A DNA stretch of 64,000 nucleotides from contig OX578136.1 of NCBI GenBank assembly GCA_951213105.1, positions 156,061,178-156,125,177 of the forward strand, written 5' to 3'. Below are positions 24,184 through 35,815 of the stretch, piece after piece. The notes below the pieces were generated by a model. That model was not told where the DNA came from. It saw only the letters and a list, made by a program, of their open reading frames with translations, and did no database searches. The position numbers were made by a program, and so were the translations under genes. The DNA comes from Amaurobius ferox (lineage: Eukaryota > Arthropoda > Arachnida > Araneae > Amaurobiidae). Each line of letters begins with the position of its first letter. The first letter of the stretch is position 1.

Positions 24184-25591
24184 GCAGTCATAAACAAATG
24201 AGGTGATTTCAAGTAATACATCCGCAGTTAAAGTAGAAAAATAAATGTGCTTAATTCTTTTGATAAAGGCTGTATTTACCACAATTTTGAGAACATCTGT
24301 GGATATCGAAAACTCCAATTTTATCATGCCTGTTGCTTTACTTACCGGTACATAGAAGTTTTATTTCTAGTTTGAAGGCATTTTCATTGCAGATACCAAC
24401 ATCCATGGACCGTTTTCGCGCTTATTAAGCACTTCTCCTCAGCATGGAATAATCGATATCTGCAACGGCAGCATGCAACTTGTTATAAGCCACAACTTTT
24501 GAAAGTCTGAGGTAAATATTATATAAAGGAATAAGTGTGTATGTGTGTGCCTGTGTGTGTGTGTATGTGCAGCCTGTTGCGGTGAATCTAAGCGTCGTAT
24601 GGGCATAAAATTTGGTACACATACACTCTAGGACCCGAATAGTTGCATCTCGGTGTTGTTATTTTTAACTTCAAATTAGTGTATTAGTTATTTTATATTT
24701 TATCCGAATTATGACGATTTTGGCTTATACTCACAGACAGCGATTCCTTAGCGACCTAACATATTATCACAGAATTTCTATTTTAACACAATCGGAGAGG
24801 CAGAAAAATTCTCTTTCTAGCATACTATGAACATGCATATTGTAATGAATTTAAAAAATATATATACTTTCGTCCGTTTTTCGCCAGTTTGCATTTTTTA
24901 GTTTGCATTTTGAATCCCGAACAACACCGGACAGAATTTCCAGTTATATACTAATTTTATACAGGATACGTGGAAAAACAAAAATTACCAGTGAACATAG
25001 AAGTTAGCAAAAATTGTGGATTATAGGAAGTTTCCTTGTACTATTGTGGATATCTATGTGTGGTGCACAAAACAAAAGTTAAGAATATAATACTGCTAAA
25101 TTGTTAAATTTTACTTAATGTACATAGCCGCAAATTCGTATTGGTGGAACTCATTATTAATTTATACATTGCGTTGTTTGCCGCTATTAAAGCCCACCAA
25201 TTATTTCCTTTAGCGTGAGTTATGTAAAGGAATATACTACTAAATTGATTGCACCATTTTAACTTTAACAATAAATCATTTATTATCAACATAAAATACT
25301 AAATTACTTAAGTACAACAATTGTTCGCGCTGGAGAGAGACAATGTGAGACCATTAGTTAAAATGCCTAAAATGTATTTAGGACCTGCAATATTATTTGA
25401 GGAACACATACCTTCAAGGCTGTCTTGGCTTGGATAGATCTCACACTATGGTAAATATATGGTTATATATGGCTCAAATATTTTATCTTTAATTTTGACG
25501 TTAAATATTTCTTAAACTACAATATATATTGGAAAACGGTCTATTTCAGCGTGTTTCTCAAATGTTTCTGTACAAATGTACCAAATTTTAT
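24184..25591. other. Spacer with a GT microsatellite repeat
   Basis: Contains a TG-rich tract (24534-24570) followed by AAATTTGGTACACATACACTC. This is reminiscent of the microsatellite-plus-AAATTTGG layout of family A but not clearly the same family. No gene recognised. Confidence 0.35.
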
Positions 25592-26372
25592 ATTACTTTT
25601 CTTGCAATTCGTGGTAATGTATAGGGAAAGTATTGGAATCATGTCGAAAATCGCAACTCGAGTTTTCGACGGATCTACGCGTTTCGAGACCTCTAGAATA
25701 CGAAAAAACTATTTTTAGCGTGACGTCTGTATGTGTGTATATGTGTCTGTCTGTCTGTTTGTCTGTGTGTCTGTGTGTCTGTGCAATGTATGTATCCACT
25801 CTAACTAAAAAACTAATGGACCGAATTCCATAAAATATGGTAGGTAAGTCACTTGTGGGCGAATCGGGTGATTAGTTTTTTGTACGATTCGGGATAAAAG
25901 AAATCTCCTTCTTTTGCGAAATGGCCCGCAAAAGCTTTTGTCCACTCTAGCTGAAAAACTAATGGACCGAATTTCACAAAAATCGACAGATAAGTTTCTT
26001 GTGGGTCACCCTGGTGTTCATTAGATTTTGGTACGATTCGAAAAAAAATAACCTACTTTTTTTTGCAAAATGGTCCGCAAAAATCGTCAAAATCTGAAAT
26101 AAAAAACTACCGATGCTCAAATACATCCATTAAATGCTTGTTTTATACGTAAAATTTAACAAAGGAAAGAATAAGACCAATCCCGTTACACTAGGACTAG
26201 CCGTTCTCGAGATATTTTAGTATTTCCGTATTTTAACTACGCTACCTTTGAAAATAAGTCCAGTTAGCAAATGAGAACGAAAATTAAATTAAATGTGAGT
26301 TAAATTTAATTAAAATAAAGAGACTGTGGATATGTCTGCAGGGAAAGTCATGTGCTGCCCACATCAGATTTC
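25592..26372 (-). mobile_element. Family A repeat, single dispersed copy
   Basis: About 780 bp, reverse orientation. At the left is the 3' hairpin (CTTTTCTTGCAATTCGTGG...AGGGAAAGTATTGG), then a TGTC/GTCT microsatellite (25729-25785), two subrepeats, and the 5' end GTCATGTGCTGCCCACATCA at 26348-26367. The length equals one unit of the array at 50027-55001. Confidence 0.8.
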
Positions 26373-27169
26373 TTTTGTATGCTGTAGTTTTTGAGGTACA
26401 AAACGAAAAAACTCGAGGAAGGAGAAATTTGTTAAACATTGGCGGCGGCGGCGGCTATATTTTTTTAATATAGAGAGATAAAAAATTAAACAAACAATTT
26501 TTCTAAAGTTTGAACGGCAATCTCTCCTCTTAAGTCAAAATGCAGTTTGCCGTTATAAATAGGAAGCTGAACGAGTATGCAACGCTATCGAGCATTGATA
26601 TAAGAACCAGTATTTCTTGTAAATTTAGCGACATTTATCATACTTTAATTTGATATTACAAAGACAAATCTATTATCAATAAATATATTTTACTTTAGTT
26701 ATTCCCTTCAATAGATTATACTTGCTATGTTCTGACTTTACCTTCAAAATGTGTGTTTTTATTTGTGATTTTTATATTGTGGGAAATAATACGATTTTCT
26801 GTCTAATATGACTGATTAAGGCTGCTGTGGTCATACAACACCACTCATGATAATAGCTTTTTTTCAGCTTACGGTCCCTACATTCCAATATGTGATCCAT
26901 CTTGCGCTTTCTCCTCTACCCATTTATTAAATACTACGATAAATCAATGCTAATGAGCCATAATTCTGTAAACTTAGACCTAGTATTAACGGTAAATAAT
27001 TGATTAATGGTGTATGATAGCGAATTCCTGCACAAAATAAGAAAAAAAAATTGTTTACAAGCTATACACTTTAGGTAAGTAAGAGCTTGAGGCTTCTTGA
27101 ATAAATTGAATTCTTACAGAAACAATCCACTTAACTATCTCCTTGAAATATATTTACTACAAGGTGATC
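26373..27169. other. Unassigned spacer with (GGC)n
   Basis: Contains a short (GGC)5 tract at about 26441-26455; otherwise AT-rich and unassigned. Confidence 0.4.
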
Positions 27170-27620
27170 GGAAAATCGCGTATATCAAATTTTAAAAGTG
27201 TATAAACAGACTTTAAGAAATATAAATTGCATTAAATGAATCTGAGCGCTTTCGAGCGTTATATGCTCCTCATCAGAGGTTTATGACAAGATAGAAATAC
27301 TTTGGTTCTTTTATATACGCCCAACCGACGTAGAAAATTTGGACATATTTCATAACCAATCTACAAAAGAAATACATGCAAAGTGAAAAACATAGCATAG
27401 ATATATTACAGAAATATACAAATTACGTCCCTTTGCATAACATTTTACTTCTTTGCATAACATTGGCCCATCGATTGACAGCATCCATGTAACCCCACAG
27501 CTCTGTCTCCATTGGCCGGAGCTATCTGGTACAAGAACGTTTCCACTGGCTGGATATCATCGGGTGTAATTGTTAATGGACTCGATACCCGCAAGAATCA
27601 GATGACTTTCAAAGAAGCGT
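27170..27620 (-). mobile_element. Promoter-bearing repeat with hammerhead-like motif (minus strand)
   Basis: On the minus strand there is a moderately GC-rich segment (27480-27610), a TATA box (GTATATAAAAG, about 27310-27319) and then, about 35 bp on, CTCTGATGAGGAGC...GCTCGAAAGCGCTC (27241-27279). The order resembles the 5' region of Penelope-like retroelements. No reverse transcriptase is present in the window. Confidence 0.35.
27241..27281 (-). ncRNA. Hammerhead-like motif
   Basis: Reads CTGATGA, a 4-bp stem GAGC/GCTC (loop ATATAAC), GAAA, then AGC/GCT and C. The flanks AACCT and AGATT could form a short stem I with one mismatch. The core residues fit CUGAUGA...GAAA, but the stems are weak. 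It is only a candidate. Confidence 0.35.
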
Positions 27621-28109
27621 GGGGCAAGTTTTATTGCCCTTACATAAATTAATTTGAATTAAGTGTCAATCCCTGGCGTCTCCCTGTCTGCGTGTATTGT
27701 TAGCAGCAACATTTATTGCCTAGACATCGATTTGAAATTTATTATCCTTGGTATTCCATAGTATCCCGTTATCAAATAGTGCTACCACCGCGCAAGTCTG
27801 TTATCACACTTTTCTTAACAAAATTAGCAGAAAAGTTTAATATTAAATAAATTACGAGCTATTGCCGTGCTTTTTTTTTTTATAAAACTGAAACTTTCGT
27901 GAGAATCACAGTAATTCTGTTGCTGACGTTAATCCAAAGCCATTTGATTAATATAACTTTTTCTAAAAATAGACATACATGAGTCAACTTTTTCAAGCAG
28001 GTTAAATGTTCTGAGCCGGCCAATGTATGCTGGCCTCTCTAGTATTGTTTCATCTATTTTTCAATCTTCGACTATGAAGTTAGCTTTAATATCAACACTT
28101 ATTTTTCAG

Positions 28110-28264
28110 GTACAGAACAAAGGGGTGACCGTATGTACAGCGACGAAAAGCGCCTTGTGGACAGACTCATGTTCGGCTACGACAATACGGTAAGGCCCAT
28201 CAAGAACGCTTCTGACGCCATTGTCATACGGCTCGGAATTACTCTCATCCAGATATTCGATATG
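28110..28264 (+). CDS. Nicotinic acetylcholine receptor-like subunit, exon (N-terminal ligand-binding domain)
   Basis: A single internal exon of 155 bp. It is preceded by a polypyrimidine tract and AG (ATTTTTCAG, ending 28109) and followed by a perfect donor GTAAGT (28265-28270). It enters in phase 1 and leaves in phase 0. Its 51 complete codons include DEKRLVDRLMFGYDNTVRP, then IKNASDAIVIRLGITLIQIF and DM. This is the conserved start of the extracellular domain of Cys-loop nAChR subunits: the LL..Y...VRP helix, an Asn-Ala-Ser glycosylation sequon and the first beta strand G(I/L)TL.QI.D. The phase-0 end after this strand is where the exon 2/exon 3 boundary of nAChR genes lies. The product would be a pentameric ligand-gated cation channel subunit in the plasma membrane. 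The signal-peptide exon and all later exons were not found; the subunit type cannot be told. Confidence 0.88.
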
Positions 28265-28766
28265 GTAAGTCCAAGTTTGAATGTACATCTTGATACATAA
28301 TAATTAATAAATCAATGATTAGTGAATGCCAGTTAGTGAATCCTAGTTTTAACACTCAGAAAGAAGATGCTATAGCATCTTTTTGATAATATTTTGATAA
28401 CGTCATTGAACTACACGAATTCTGATTGCTCAATTATCGTATACTTCATAGGGCCAAGAAACGCCGAATTTACAGAAAACTAGCTTTGTGTCGAGTTTCC
28501 CCGTCCCCCGGTGTCGATTGACTCTTTGTATTGATACTCAATTCGTTTCGATGATTTTTCGTTATGGAGGCTTGTTACGGAGGCCATCGAACCAAAGGAC
28601 CGTTGAAGAAATACTGTTGCGAGCGTGCAATATTCCTTTTGGTGCCTCCTCTTTCGTCTATCTCGAAAGCCAGGCGAAGAAAACACAGTCCGTGACGTCA
28701 GCATGACGTGAGGACGACGTGAGTACAGGTTATCCAGGATTTCCCAGTTAGAATTAGGGTTGTCAG
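28265..28766. other. Intron sequence after the nAChR exon
   Basis: Begins with the donor. A moderately GC-rich stretch at 28480-28710 contains two GACGT/TGACGT motifs near 28694-28722 but no recognised coding or repeat family. Confidence 0.4.
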
Positions 28767-29184
28767 ATTTGGCAATTTATCGCTAATTTGACAACATATA
28801 AAGACTTCCGGAATGTTCCAAGAACTTCACGAAATATCTATTAGTCTAGGAGATATGGAGAATTTCCAGAAGTTTCTATAGAGAGACTATAAAAAAGACT
28901 CATCACTCGTTAGAGTGGAGTTGATGATCTGACGTGACACGAGCTACATAGACTATAATTTTTGTCAATGTTTTGAGAATTGTACCAGCTGTTTTGTGAA
29001 ATTACTTTCGCCAATAATCTGTGAAAAATATCAGTTATTTTGCGAAATTAGTGAAGTATTTAAGTGTTGTTTTTCTGTGTAACGGAAGTTATCCATAAAC
29101 TTGGACTCATCCTTGTATCCTGTGTATACACTCACGATTTTAAAGAATACAAGAACGAGTCCAATTACCAGAACACCTCCTTCT
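28767..29184 (+). promoter_or_regulatory. Promoter-like, possibly solo-LTR segment
   Basis: Starts TGTCAG and could end CCAGAACA. It contains two GAAnnTTC units (28811-28818 and 28869-28876, the heat-shock-element half-site pattern) and a TATA-like TATAAAAAAG at 28888. This layout recalls LTR promoters of Gypsy elements, but there is no matching target duplication or PBS, so the class is open. Confidence 0.25.
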
Positions 29185-30635
29185 CTTTGTATAGAAAAAA
29201 TTATTAATAGTTTAATTGTTTGTGTCGTATGTATAGTCGGAGATTGGTGGTAAGATTACCCGTAGAGACAAACTTTGTTTACTAAAATAAACTTCTGAAA
29301 GTAAAATTACAAGAAAATATAAATATAAATCTTAAAGATGCTAATTTTTCAAAATATATTTTTATATTTATTTGTATAGTATACATATATATAAAGCATA
29401 TTTTTGTAAAAAAATTAATAAAACAATCCACAAATAAGAAAATAGATTTATCCATCTCCCCTTAATTACACCATCCTGGGCGGACGATAATTACGGAAAT
29501 ATTCGGTTTATGTTAAATTGTGTAACGTTCTGCCCGGAAGTTTTGCAGTCAAGAAAAGTGTGCTGCGGGATTTGTTCTGGAAATGTTATTACTCTACCGG
29601 GAGTGGCAACGACCGTGAAAATCTCTGTCCGAGTAAATCTCTAGAATAAGTGTGCTGACGGATGCATTTCACGACGAGGAGAGTAGAGAGATAATTATTG
29701 TCTGCCATGCGGAAAATGCTTATATAACGCTATTTCAGAAAAAACGTTTTATGTACAGTGCGGACAAGGTAGATCTACTGCAAATATTTTGCTATGGTAT
29801 GCGCTATATATCTATTTTTATATTTTATTACTTTTCTATAATTTGCACATTTAGCATTGTTTATCTGCATATTGTTTCTTTGACAACCGCTTTATTACTG
29901 AATTTTTTGGCATGATTTGCATTTAAACAACTTATATTATCGAGAAAACTCGTGATAGAATGAATATTATGTATAATGTAAAGTAATTGAGTTGCCTGAC
30001 ACAATATATTTAAATCGAAATATGTGAGAACAAAATTATGTTTCTCTGTTTGTTTGCACTGCATTTGTAAATTAAAGTCCGATTTCATTCTATACCCAGA
30101 TAAAAATGGGGATTTCAATTATTTATCAATAAAAAAGCATTTACTAACTATATGTTGATTCTTTATTTATAAAATATGTTCATTTCTTTTAAAAAGTGAA
30201 TTAAAAAAATGTTTCAGGCTTTGCCCAGATGCATTAGACCTATACATATCACTATCCATACTACTCTACTCCTGCTCCGTATAGAATCACTGGAATTTCT
30301 TTACATTCTTTACGTTCGAAACATGGCTGAGTATTCGGGCCTACTTATACCCCCCCCTCTTTCTTTCGCCCCCAAACGGAATAACTTAGTTATCATTGTT
30401 TACTACAGCTTTATTATAGCTTAGAAAGCCAACTGTCGAGAAGAGGACACAAAATGAGCTGGACAGTGTTTGAACAAACTAATTTTTAAAGAGATAAATT
30501 AAAATTAAGGTATGCTAATGTTTTAAGAAATACTACTATTAAAGCCTTTTAAAGGCAGGCAAACTAATACTTAAAAAAAATGGTTATTACTTTTTAATAT
30601 TTTTCTCTTTTTAATAATGTATGACTCTTATCGTC
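29185..30635. other. Unassigned, presumably intronic
   Basis: AT-rich with (TA)n near 29380. The open frame 29652-29915 has no recognisable motif and lacks a convincing splice context. Confidence 0.4.
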
Positions 30636-30985
30636 GAAAATGAATCGAAAATTCTGTTCCGTTAGGCCAATACTATATATACGCAAATTTTTAGTTTTCT
30701 AGATAACTTTTCGGTTCTGGACGGTATGGAAATAATTTTCATCCTTCCCCCTCAGGGATAGAAATAAAAAATCTGGCACCGTAAGCTTCTGTCTCATGGT
30801 CGATATTATACGTGTGCAAAAAATGCAGCCTTCTAGGCATTGGACGGCTTCTGGAGTGTCTGTAAATACTTTTTGTATCCCCAATTTCTTCCCCCTCTGG
30901 AAAAAATCGAAAATCCGATTTTATTATGTTCTATCGATAACATGTGTATACAAAGTTTGATCTTCTAGGTCCCCAATTTCAGGGA
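30636..30985 (-). repeat. Tandem repeat family F, copy 1 (minus)
   Basis: About two and a half diverged units of about 145 bp. In reverse complement they read ...TTTGCACACGTATAATATCG... and ...CAGATTTTT..., matching units of the array at 58654-59175. Confidence 0.55.
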
Positions 30986-31105
30986 AAGACAGAGACTAGA
31001 AAGACAGATTAGACTATAAAGAATCTTAATTTTTGTGTGATTTACTCCTGAATGTTTGTTTTTAATATGACATAAATAATCTATTTGGGTCAAAATTTAC
31101 TCCAT
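30986..31105. other. Short unassigned spacer
   Basis: Nothing recognised. Confidence 0.4.
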
Positions 31106-31262
31106 TTAGCATCACTGTCAGTTATTACTTCAGTTAGCACCACTGTTATCCATTACTTCAATTAGCACCATTGTTACCAAATACTTCATTTAGCACCACT
31201 GTTACTACTTACTTCAGTTAGCATCTCTGTTATCCGTCAATTAATTAAGCACAACTGCACCT
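31106..31262 (+). repeat. 28-bp minisatellite
   Basis: Five to six units of TTAGCACCACTGTTA.CCATTACTTCA type. Starts at 31106, 31134, 31162, 31190, 31218 and about 31246 give an exact 28-bp period. Units differ by several substitutions and no indels. Confidence 0.92.
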
Positions 31263-32051
31263 TTTAAAACTACTGTTACCCATCTTGCTTTAAAAAAGGT
31301 CGGAGTTCAAGAAGTAGGCAAGAACATGTTGTGACAAAATTAGTTCGAGGTAGTGAAACAGAGCCCACAGCATCTTTTAAAGATAAGCCTTGACAAGAAA
31401 AGAGCTTTTGAAAACGTCGCTTTCTCACATCTTGAATATCGATCGCTCATTAACTTTTGACGTCCTCGCAATTAATTTTCGATACTGCTTCAGAATTATA
31501 ATTATTAAGGAATAATTCGACTAATCAAAGATATAATTATCCGATGTGATGACTTATACTGCACTGTTTACGAAAATAGATTAACGACAGCCTCCATTAA
31601 CTTAATAGAATGTCATATTTAATTATTTAATATCTCTTTAATTTAAGCTCATTTTACTTATATCATACAAAGGATACATGGTTTTTATTTAAAGGCTGAA
31701 ATTATTTAAATACCCCAGTAATTTTGTAAGAAAAGTCCGTGACTGTACACGTTAGGTCAAACTATTGGAAAATGACCATTTCTGATCAAATGAGAAGGAT
31801 TTCACCGTCTCAAATGAAAATTTTGCAAAAATTAGAATAACAAGCTGTATAACAAGGCAGAATAAACGGAAAAGTTAATTATAAAGTTGTATAACATTAT
31901 CTGTTGAGTAGAAATCTACAGACTGAAAAGCGAATGTAGAAGGTAATAAATATATGTCAAAAAATTGTATCATCAGGGTTTGCAATGCTTGTCAAAGCAG
32001 GATGGTATATAAGATTTCGAATTCAAATGTGCATAGCTGATAGCAGAGGGT
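31263..32051. other. Unassigned spacer
   Basis: AT-rich. A short motif at 31705-31735 (CCAGTAATTTTGTAAGAAAAG) recurs near 39345 and 41032. Confidence 0.4.
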
Positions 32052-32062
32052 ACTTTGAATAG

Positions 32063-32340
32063 GGCCGCCCAGGCGGTGAAGTGGATAGCGACTTCGGCTG
32101 CTGTTTTGTGGGCTCGGGTTCGAATCCCGAATAAGACATGGATGTTTCTTGAGGATAAAGTCAGTCTTTCGCCTTCTGGGTCCTCGTCAAAATGTGAAGC
32201 TGCACCCCTCTCCGACCTTCGTCAGTGATGCTTTAATGTAATAAACTTTGTTCTCTCGTCTTGTGTCTTTCTTCGTTCTTTCCTGCCTCACTGGTCCTGA
32301 ATTGGCTCCGCCGAAACAGAAGGTAATTTAGTCAACAACA
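32063..32340 (+). mobile_element. tRNA-derived SINE, family 2, complete copy
   Basis: 278 bp with a tRNA-like head GGCCGCCCAGGCGGTGAAGTGG, a perfect Pol III B box GGTTCGAATCC (32117-32127) and a CAACAACAA tail. It is flanked by a perfect 11-bp target duplication ACTTTGAATAG (32052-32062 and 32341-32351). Transcription would be by RNA polymerase III and mobilisation by a partner LINE. The perfect duplication suggests a fairly recent insertion compared with neighbouring relics. Confidence 0.93.
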
Positions 32341-32351
32341 ACTTTGAATAG

Positions 32352-32882
32352 CATATTCATTAGACTCATCTGCATGTAAATGTTTATTTTAGCATTTCTG
32401 AATAAAACAATCATTCGAAAATACCTCTATTGTATGAAATAAATGCCTTCTGTAACAGTTTTAGGGTCGATTCCCACTGTTTAGACAATACTCTACAACT
32501 TTAACTATCATTTCCGCTTCCCTCGCTTTGTTGTCTAGTTCATTATCCTAATTTTTTAAGCTCTAAACTAGGACACTGCTTTTATCCGATTAGACGTGAT
32601 CACTTTAGAATAAATAGACCTAAAGTCTGCACTCACATACTTTTCTTTACAAAGTCATTTTGGTGTTTGAGTACTTTTTATAGAAACCTTGCATACATAG
32701 GTAGGGTTGCTGTTAGCCTCATATGGACAGCCCTGATTTAAATCTCAAGTGTTGGACTTTTGGCTTAATAGCCGTTCTGTACCCGGCTAGTTTAAAAACT
32801 AAAGTGTTCAAAGCTAGTTTAGAAACATAGTTTTCCATATAAATATAATTGCACAAATTAGATATGTGTCATAGTTCAGTTT
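32352..32882. other. Unassigned spacer
   Basis: Nothing recognised. Confidence 0.4.
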
Positions 32883-32890
32883 CTCTAGAG

Positions 32891-35454
32891 CTAGGTTGTA
32901 CAACATATGGCCCGCGGGACACAGTCCGGCCTGCCGAAGGTTTCTATCCGGTCCGTATACTACTGTTTGGAATTATTTTTCTAAATGGAGGATAAAAAAA
33001 TTAATGTAGAAAAATAAATTCTTCAGAAATAAGGAGAAAACGCAGAAACAGTATGGTAACCCTCTTTTCTATCAGAAGTGGGCAAACAATAGTTCGGAGA
33101 AATGTTGAGGAAAAGCGGAGGAGGCGACAATGATGTCACAGTCATCAGTAGCATTGTTTTATTCAGCCAATGAAGTGTCGACTATCCACCTGTTCCAAGC
33201 AGAGTTCACGCGATGATTCCGTATTAGCTTTTCATCGTCTTTTCAATAGAAAGTTTTTGTTACAGGAGTACCTTGCTTGTGCTAGTTAAACGTCAGTGTG
33301 TTTCTTTGTATTCCAGAGAAGCTTTTGCTAAAACACATTACACCAAAGATGACGACTCCAATGAATACACGCAAGAAAAGGAAAGTTGATTCTGAATGTA
33401 GAGCTTTTAAAGGTGCTTAGACCAATGATGTTTTTGTTATTGACCATAACGGGGGCATATTGTGTCCTATATATCAAGAGAGCATCGATTTTATAAAATA
33501 ATATGATATCAAGAGGCATTAATCTTCGAAGCTTGCCAGCGAATATGATCACCTCACGGACCAGGTAAGAATTGATAGAGTAAACTCTCTAAAAAACAGT
33601 ATTATAGGTCAACAATCTTTCTTTAAAGCTGCAAACCTAAATTCTGAGGCTGTTACCAAGATCAGTTATTTGATTGCCGAAGAAATTACTAAGAGAGGCA
33701 AAAATTTATCTGATGGGGAATTTGTAAAAGACTGCTTGAGCATATTTACATCTGTAGCATGTCCTGATTAAAAGTCGATGGTAGAGAAAACGAGTCTTTC
33801 CTACCTGACAGTTGCTAGAAGAGTAGACTATTTAGCAACTAATATTGAAGATTCTTTAATTAAAAGGCTCAAATCCTGCCAGTTTTGTAGCTTAGCGCTC
33901 GATGAAAGTATTGATATAAGCGATACGTCACAACTGGCAATATATGTTCGGGGATTCATCGCAACTTTTGAAATTGTTGAGGAACTGTTGGACTTACGTC
34001 CACTGAAATGCACACCTGGAAAAGATATATTCAATGAGGCAAAACGTGTCCTAGATAAATTTAGTCTTCCAGAGGATAAACTTTGGAGAATTACAACAGA
34101 TGGAGCTCGATCAATGTCAGGTAAGCATAATGGATTTCTACACCTAATAAAATCAGTGCCTAATGATGTCATTATATGCTACTGCATCATTCGCAAAGAG
34201 CAACTGTGTGCAAAGACCTTGGATTTGCAACTCGTAATGGAAAAGGTTGTTTCTACAATCAATTTTTTAAGGGCCAAGAGGCTCAGTCACAGACAGTTCA
34301 AAACTTTTCTCGCAGAACTAGGATCAGTCAATGACGATGTAATTTACTTCAGCCATGTTAGCTGGCTGAGTAGGACGGCGACACTGGGGAGATTGTGGAT
34401 ACTGCTTGAAGAAATAAAGACCTTCATTACAACAAAAGGAAAAGATGCAAGTTTCATGTTTGATGATGAATGGTTGAATGACTTGGCATTCTTAGTATAT
34501 ATCACTAAGTATCTTGCAGACTTAAATGCGAAAATACAAGGAAGGGGTCAACTTGTTCACAAACTGCATGTCCAAGTGTTCATGCAGAAATGAGGGTTGT
34601 TGCAGAAACAGTTGATTGTGAAAAAAGTTGTTCATTTCACTACTCTATCAACAAGGCCGTCTGAGACAGTAAACCATAAAAAGTAATCCGAACTGATTGA
34701 TAAACTCAGTGATCAATTCACAAAAGGATTTTCGGATTTCAGGGCACACTGTGGTGAAATGAAGTTGTTTTCAGATCCATTTGGAACCGATGTCACTGGT
34801 TGTTGCAGATGGAACTAGTTGAGATCCGACATGACATGAAGAGAGCTTTCGTTGAGCATGATTTGTTAACATTTTACAAAAAATATGTTCCCTCAAATGT
34901 TTATCCAATTGTCTCTAAACATGCTCTTCATTTCATTGCACTTTTTGGTAGTGCATATTGCTGCGAGCAGCTATTTTCAAGGATAAAAGCATTAAAACGT
35001 AATCAAGGTCCTTTCTGACATACGATTATCTTGCAGGAATTCTGCGCATTGCTATGTCAAGTGTACGGGCAGATATCGATTACTTGTGTAAGCAAAAGCA
35101 ATGCCAGACCTCACATTAACTCTGTGTTTTAGGTATAATGAAGAGAAATAAGGTAATGAATTAGTGTGGAAAATTTTAATGTCTAATTTTACGTTCCATT
35201 TCTAATGTGTTTACTTTTGATATTTTTTGTTACGGAACACGCAGCCAGGGATTTATTTACACCCCCTTAACGCCCTCCCCTCAACATCCGTCTAAATTTT
35301 TTATAACACCCCTAAATTTCATGTACAGATACATTAATGCAATGTACCCCCCCCCGACCCCCCCCCCCCAAAATAAAATCTACATCCCGTTGGCCTGAGA
35401 GTTCCGTTAAGAATTTTTAAGTGGCCCCTTGCATAAAGAAGTTGGACAGCCCTG
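32891..35454 (+). mobile_element. hAT element, GTF2IRD2/ZBED-like (dead)
   Basis: 2,564 bp with imperfect terminal repeats CTAGGTTGTACAAC / GTTGGACAGCCCTG and a perfect palindromic 8-bp target duplication CTCTAGAG (32883-32890, 35455-35462) with central TA. Subterminal GGCCCGCGGG lies at the left end. C-runs lie at 35346-35370. The transposase inside is a pseudogene. Confidence 0.92.
33349..35119 (+). pseudogene. hAT transposase pseudogene, GTF2IRD2/ZBED-like
   Basis: Starts at ATG 33349 (MTTPMNTRKKRKVDSECRAF) and runs in one frame to 34593 apart from stops at 33418, 33499, 33520 and 33769. The BED-like finger region has lost most of its Cys/His residues (ILCPIYQES is left, then DIKRH). Downstream are DGEFVKDCL; the first catalytic-Asp motif SLALDESID; the second, ITTDGARSMSGKHNGF; the IIRKEQLCAKTL stretch; the Trp region VSWLSRTATL; and an insertion-domain segment. 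After a TGA at 34591 and a frameshift (the next frame starts about 34800), the hATC-like end reads LFGSAYCCEQLFSRIK. A final frame ends at TAA 35117. An intact protein would be about 600 residues. Clearly inactive. Confidence 0.9.
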
Positions 35455-35518
35455 CTCTAGAGCTATTTCCTTATCATTAAGAGGCGCCGAGAAGCATATT
35501 AATATTAAGGAAATATAT

Positions 35519-35815
35519 CCCTAGTAGCTTTTATTATTGGTCCAATATTGCACAATATTATATATATTGGCATTACATAAGAAATATTTTCAATGTAATC
35601 CATATATTGAGCAAATATTTGGGTTACATTGACCTTCAATATTGGCTGATATTTTCACTACAATATTGCGCCAATATAGTTTTTACATTGGACATATTTT
35701 CAATAAAACGCCAATATTGTCCCAATATTTTAAACCGCTATTGGGCCATTACCGTCAAAATGTCCACTTTTTCATATTAGTCCAATATTGGGCTCATATT
35801 AGATTACTACTAGGG
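35519..35815. mobile_element. CCAATATTGG-rich MITE, copy 1
   Basis: 297 bp with 9-bp terminal inverted repeats CCCTAGTAG / CTACTAGGG. Its interior is packed with CCAATATTG-type palindromic decamers. Non-coding. It is the same family as 36941-38688 but in opposite orientation. Confidence 0.75.

Noticed and set aside
28767..29184. Solo LTR as a firm call
   Set aside because: TG...CA ends and a TATA-like box are present but flanks AGGGT and CCTCC do not match and no second LTR or PBS is present; kept only as a low-confidence promoter-like segment.
29652..29915. 87-codon open frame
   Set aside because: The second half is a run of hydrophobic codons from AT-rich DNA and no family is recognised; not enough to call a gene.
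32157..32225. CTGACGAAGG-like match to the hammerhead core inside the SINE (minus strand)
   Set aside because: No GAAA at the right distance with a pairing stem; coincidental similarity.
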